From Dehalococcoidia bacterium (GTDB lineage Bacteria > Chloroflexota > Dehalococcoidia > UBA2979), in NCBI GenBank assembly GCA_023228765.1, contig JALOAM010000173.1, forward strand, positions 1 through 6,529: a DNA stretch of 6,529 nt, in the 5' to 3' direction. Under the pieces are notes generated by a model, which saw nothing but the letters and a program-made list of their open reading frames with translations, was not told the DNA's origin and did no database searches. How positions within the stretch are numbered: position 1 is the first letter of the stretch; every line of letters starts with the position of its first letter. A program made the translations under genes and the position numbers. Below, piece by piece: positions 5,670-6,529 of the stretch.

Positions 5670-6529
5670 TGTCCCAGGTCGCCGATGTCATCGTGGTAGG
5701 TGCGGGGAACGCGGCGCTGTGCGCCGCCGTCGCCGCGCGGCAGACCGGGGCGTCCGTGCTCGTCCTCGAGAAGGCCGAGGAAGGCGAGCGCGGCGGGAAC
5801 ACCTTCTTCACCGGCGGCGGGTACCGCTTCCCGTACAACGGCCTGGAGGATATCCAGCGGCTGATCCCGGACATGACGCCCGAGGAGATCGACCGCATCG
5901 ACGTGGGCTCCTACCCCGCGACCAAGTTCAAGGAGGACCTGGTCCGCGTGACGGAGGGCCGCGCCGACGAAGCGATGGTCGATTACCTCATCGAGAACGC
6001 CTACCCCACCGTGCAGTGGATGAACGAGGTGGCGGGCCAGCGCTGGGTGCTGATGTACGGCCGCCAGGCATACGAGGTGGACGGCAAGCTCCGCTTCTGG
6101 GGCGGCATGATCGTGGAGGGCGTCGGGGGCGGCGAGGGCATCTCCGAGAGCCTCTTCGCCCAGCTCCCGAAGCACGACATCGCGATCCGCTACGGCACGA
6201 AGGGCACGGACCTGCTCACGGACAACACCGGCCGCGTCACCGGCGTCCGCGTGAAGGACCGCGAGGGCTACCACGACCTGGAGTGCAGCGCGGTGGTCCT
6301 CGCCGCCGGCGGGTTCGAGGCGAACACGGAGATGCGCACGCGCTACCTCGGCGCCGGGTGGGAGGTCGCGAAGGTCCGCGGCACCCGCCACAACACCGGC
6401 GACATGATCAAGGCGGCGCTGGCGATCGGCGCGCAGTCCTACGGGCACTGGTCCGGCGCGCACGCCGTGGCGTGGGACATGATGGCCCCGCCCACCGGCA
6501 ACCGGCGGATCGGGGACCTCTACCAGAAG
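5669..6529 (+). CDS. TcuA-like FAD-dependent dehydrogenase (fumarate reductase/succinate dehydrogenase flavoprotein family), 3' end outside window
   Basis: The first 287 residues of a flavoprotein; no stop occurs before the window ends. The start ATG overlaps the crotonase stop by one base behind AGGAGG. The N-terminus is a dinucleotide-binding Rossmann fold: VIVVGAGNAAL (residues 7-17) with Glu34 in VLEK as the expected ribose-binding acid, then RGGNTFFTGGGYRFPYN. LAAGGFEAN (211-219) is the second FAD-contact segment. RGTRHNTGDMI and YGHWSGAHAVAWD lead into the substrate domain. GAGNAALCAA, RGGNxxxTGG and the GHWSGxHAVAWD region strongly resemble TcuA, which oxidises tricarballylate to cis-aconitate in Salmonella. 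TcuA is about 460-470 residues, so more than a third is missing here. No signal peptide is seen, unlike periplasmic fumarate reductases. In this operon the substrate may be a different polycarboxylate, or a ketosteroid- or succinate-like compound. The family is secure, the substrate is not. Confidence 0.9.
   Translation, partial: MSQVADVIVVGAGNAALCAAVAARQTGASVLVLEKAEEGERGGNTFFTGGGYRFPYNGLEDIQRLIPDMTPEEIDRIDVGSYPATKFKEDLVRVTEGRADEAMVDYLIENAYPTVQWMNEVAGQRWVLMYGRQAYEVDGKLRFWGGMIVEGVGGGEGISESLFAQLPKHDIAIRYGTKGTDLLTDNTGRVTGVRVKDREGYHDLECSAVVLAAGGFEANTEMRTRYLGAGWEVAKVRGTRHNTGDMIKAALAIGAQSYGHWSGAHAVAWDMMAPPTGNRRIGDLYQK

Noticed and set aside
5606..6463. Antisense open frame (285 codons) opposite the flavoprotein
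   Set aside because: The + strand here encodes an unmistakable FAD-binding protein without a stop; the reverse frame is an Ala/Arg/Val-rich shadow.
1..6529. Mobile element, CRISPR array, tRNA/rRNA or direct repeats
   Set aside because: None was seen; coding frames fill the window with uniform composition and no repeat units or transposase-like reading frames.

Overview
The window is a gene-dense, high-GC (by eye about two thirds G+C or more) bacterial segment. All six genes lie on the + strand and form what looks like one operon. The first and last genes run off the window edges. The protein families (many divergent CaiB/BaiF CoA-transferases, an 'AGHDL' crotonase and a tricarballylate-dehydrogenase-type flavoprotein) suggest a free-living heterotroph such as a Chloroflexota (SAR202/Dehalococcoidia-like) or an actinobacterium. 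That placement is inference from gene content and GC only; no taxonomic marker gene is present.

Layout: (1) 1-1203, 5'-truncated class III CoA-transferase that keeps the predicted catalytic Asp. (2) 1200-2336, second CoA-transferase homologue, GTG start, Asp position occupied by Ala. (3) 2333-3496, third homologue, Asp position occupied by Ser. (4) 3493-4752, fourth homologue, Asp present. (5) After a 44-base spacer, 4797-5669, a crotonase-superfamily protein that keeps the oxyanion-hole scaffold but lacks both catalytic glutamates of classical enoyl-CoA hydratase. (6) 5669-6529, a TcuA-like FAD-dependent dehydrogenase cut by the window end. The three junctions among the CoA-transferase genes are 4-base start/stop overlaps, and the crotonase/flavoprotein junction is a 1-base TGATG overlap. 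This points to a translationally coupled unit.

How they may work together (inference): the CoA-transferases would move CoA from a donor thioester onto one or more carboxylic acids. The crotonase would then act on the resulting acyl-CoA, and the flavoprotein would oxidise or reduce a (poly)carboxylate intermediate. The most notable feature is the active / inactive / inactive / active order of the four homologues. It resembles two heteromeric pairs, each with one catalytic and one degenerate subunit, as known for benzylsuccinate CoA-transferase BbsEF. The substrate cannot be read from the sequence. No RNA genes, mobile elements, CRISPR arrays, repeats or convincing terminators were seen, and no stretch over 44 bases lacks a gene.
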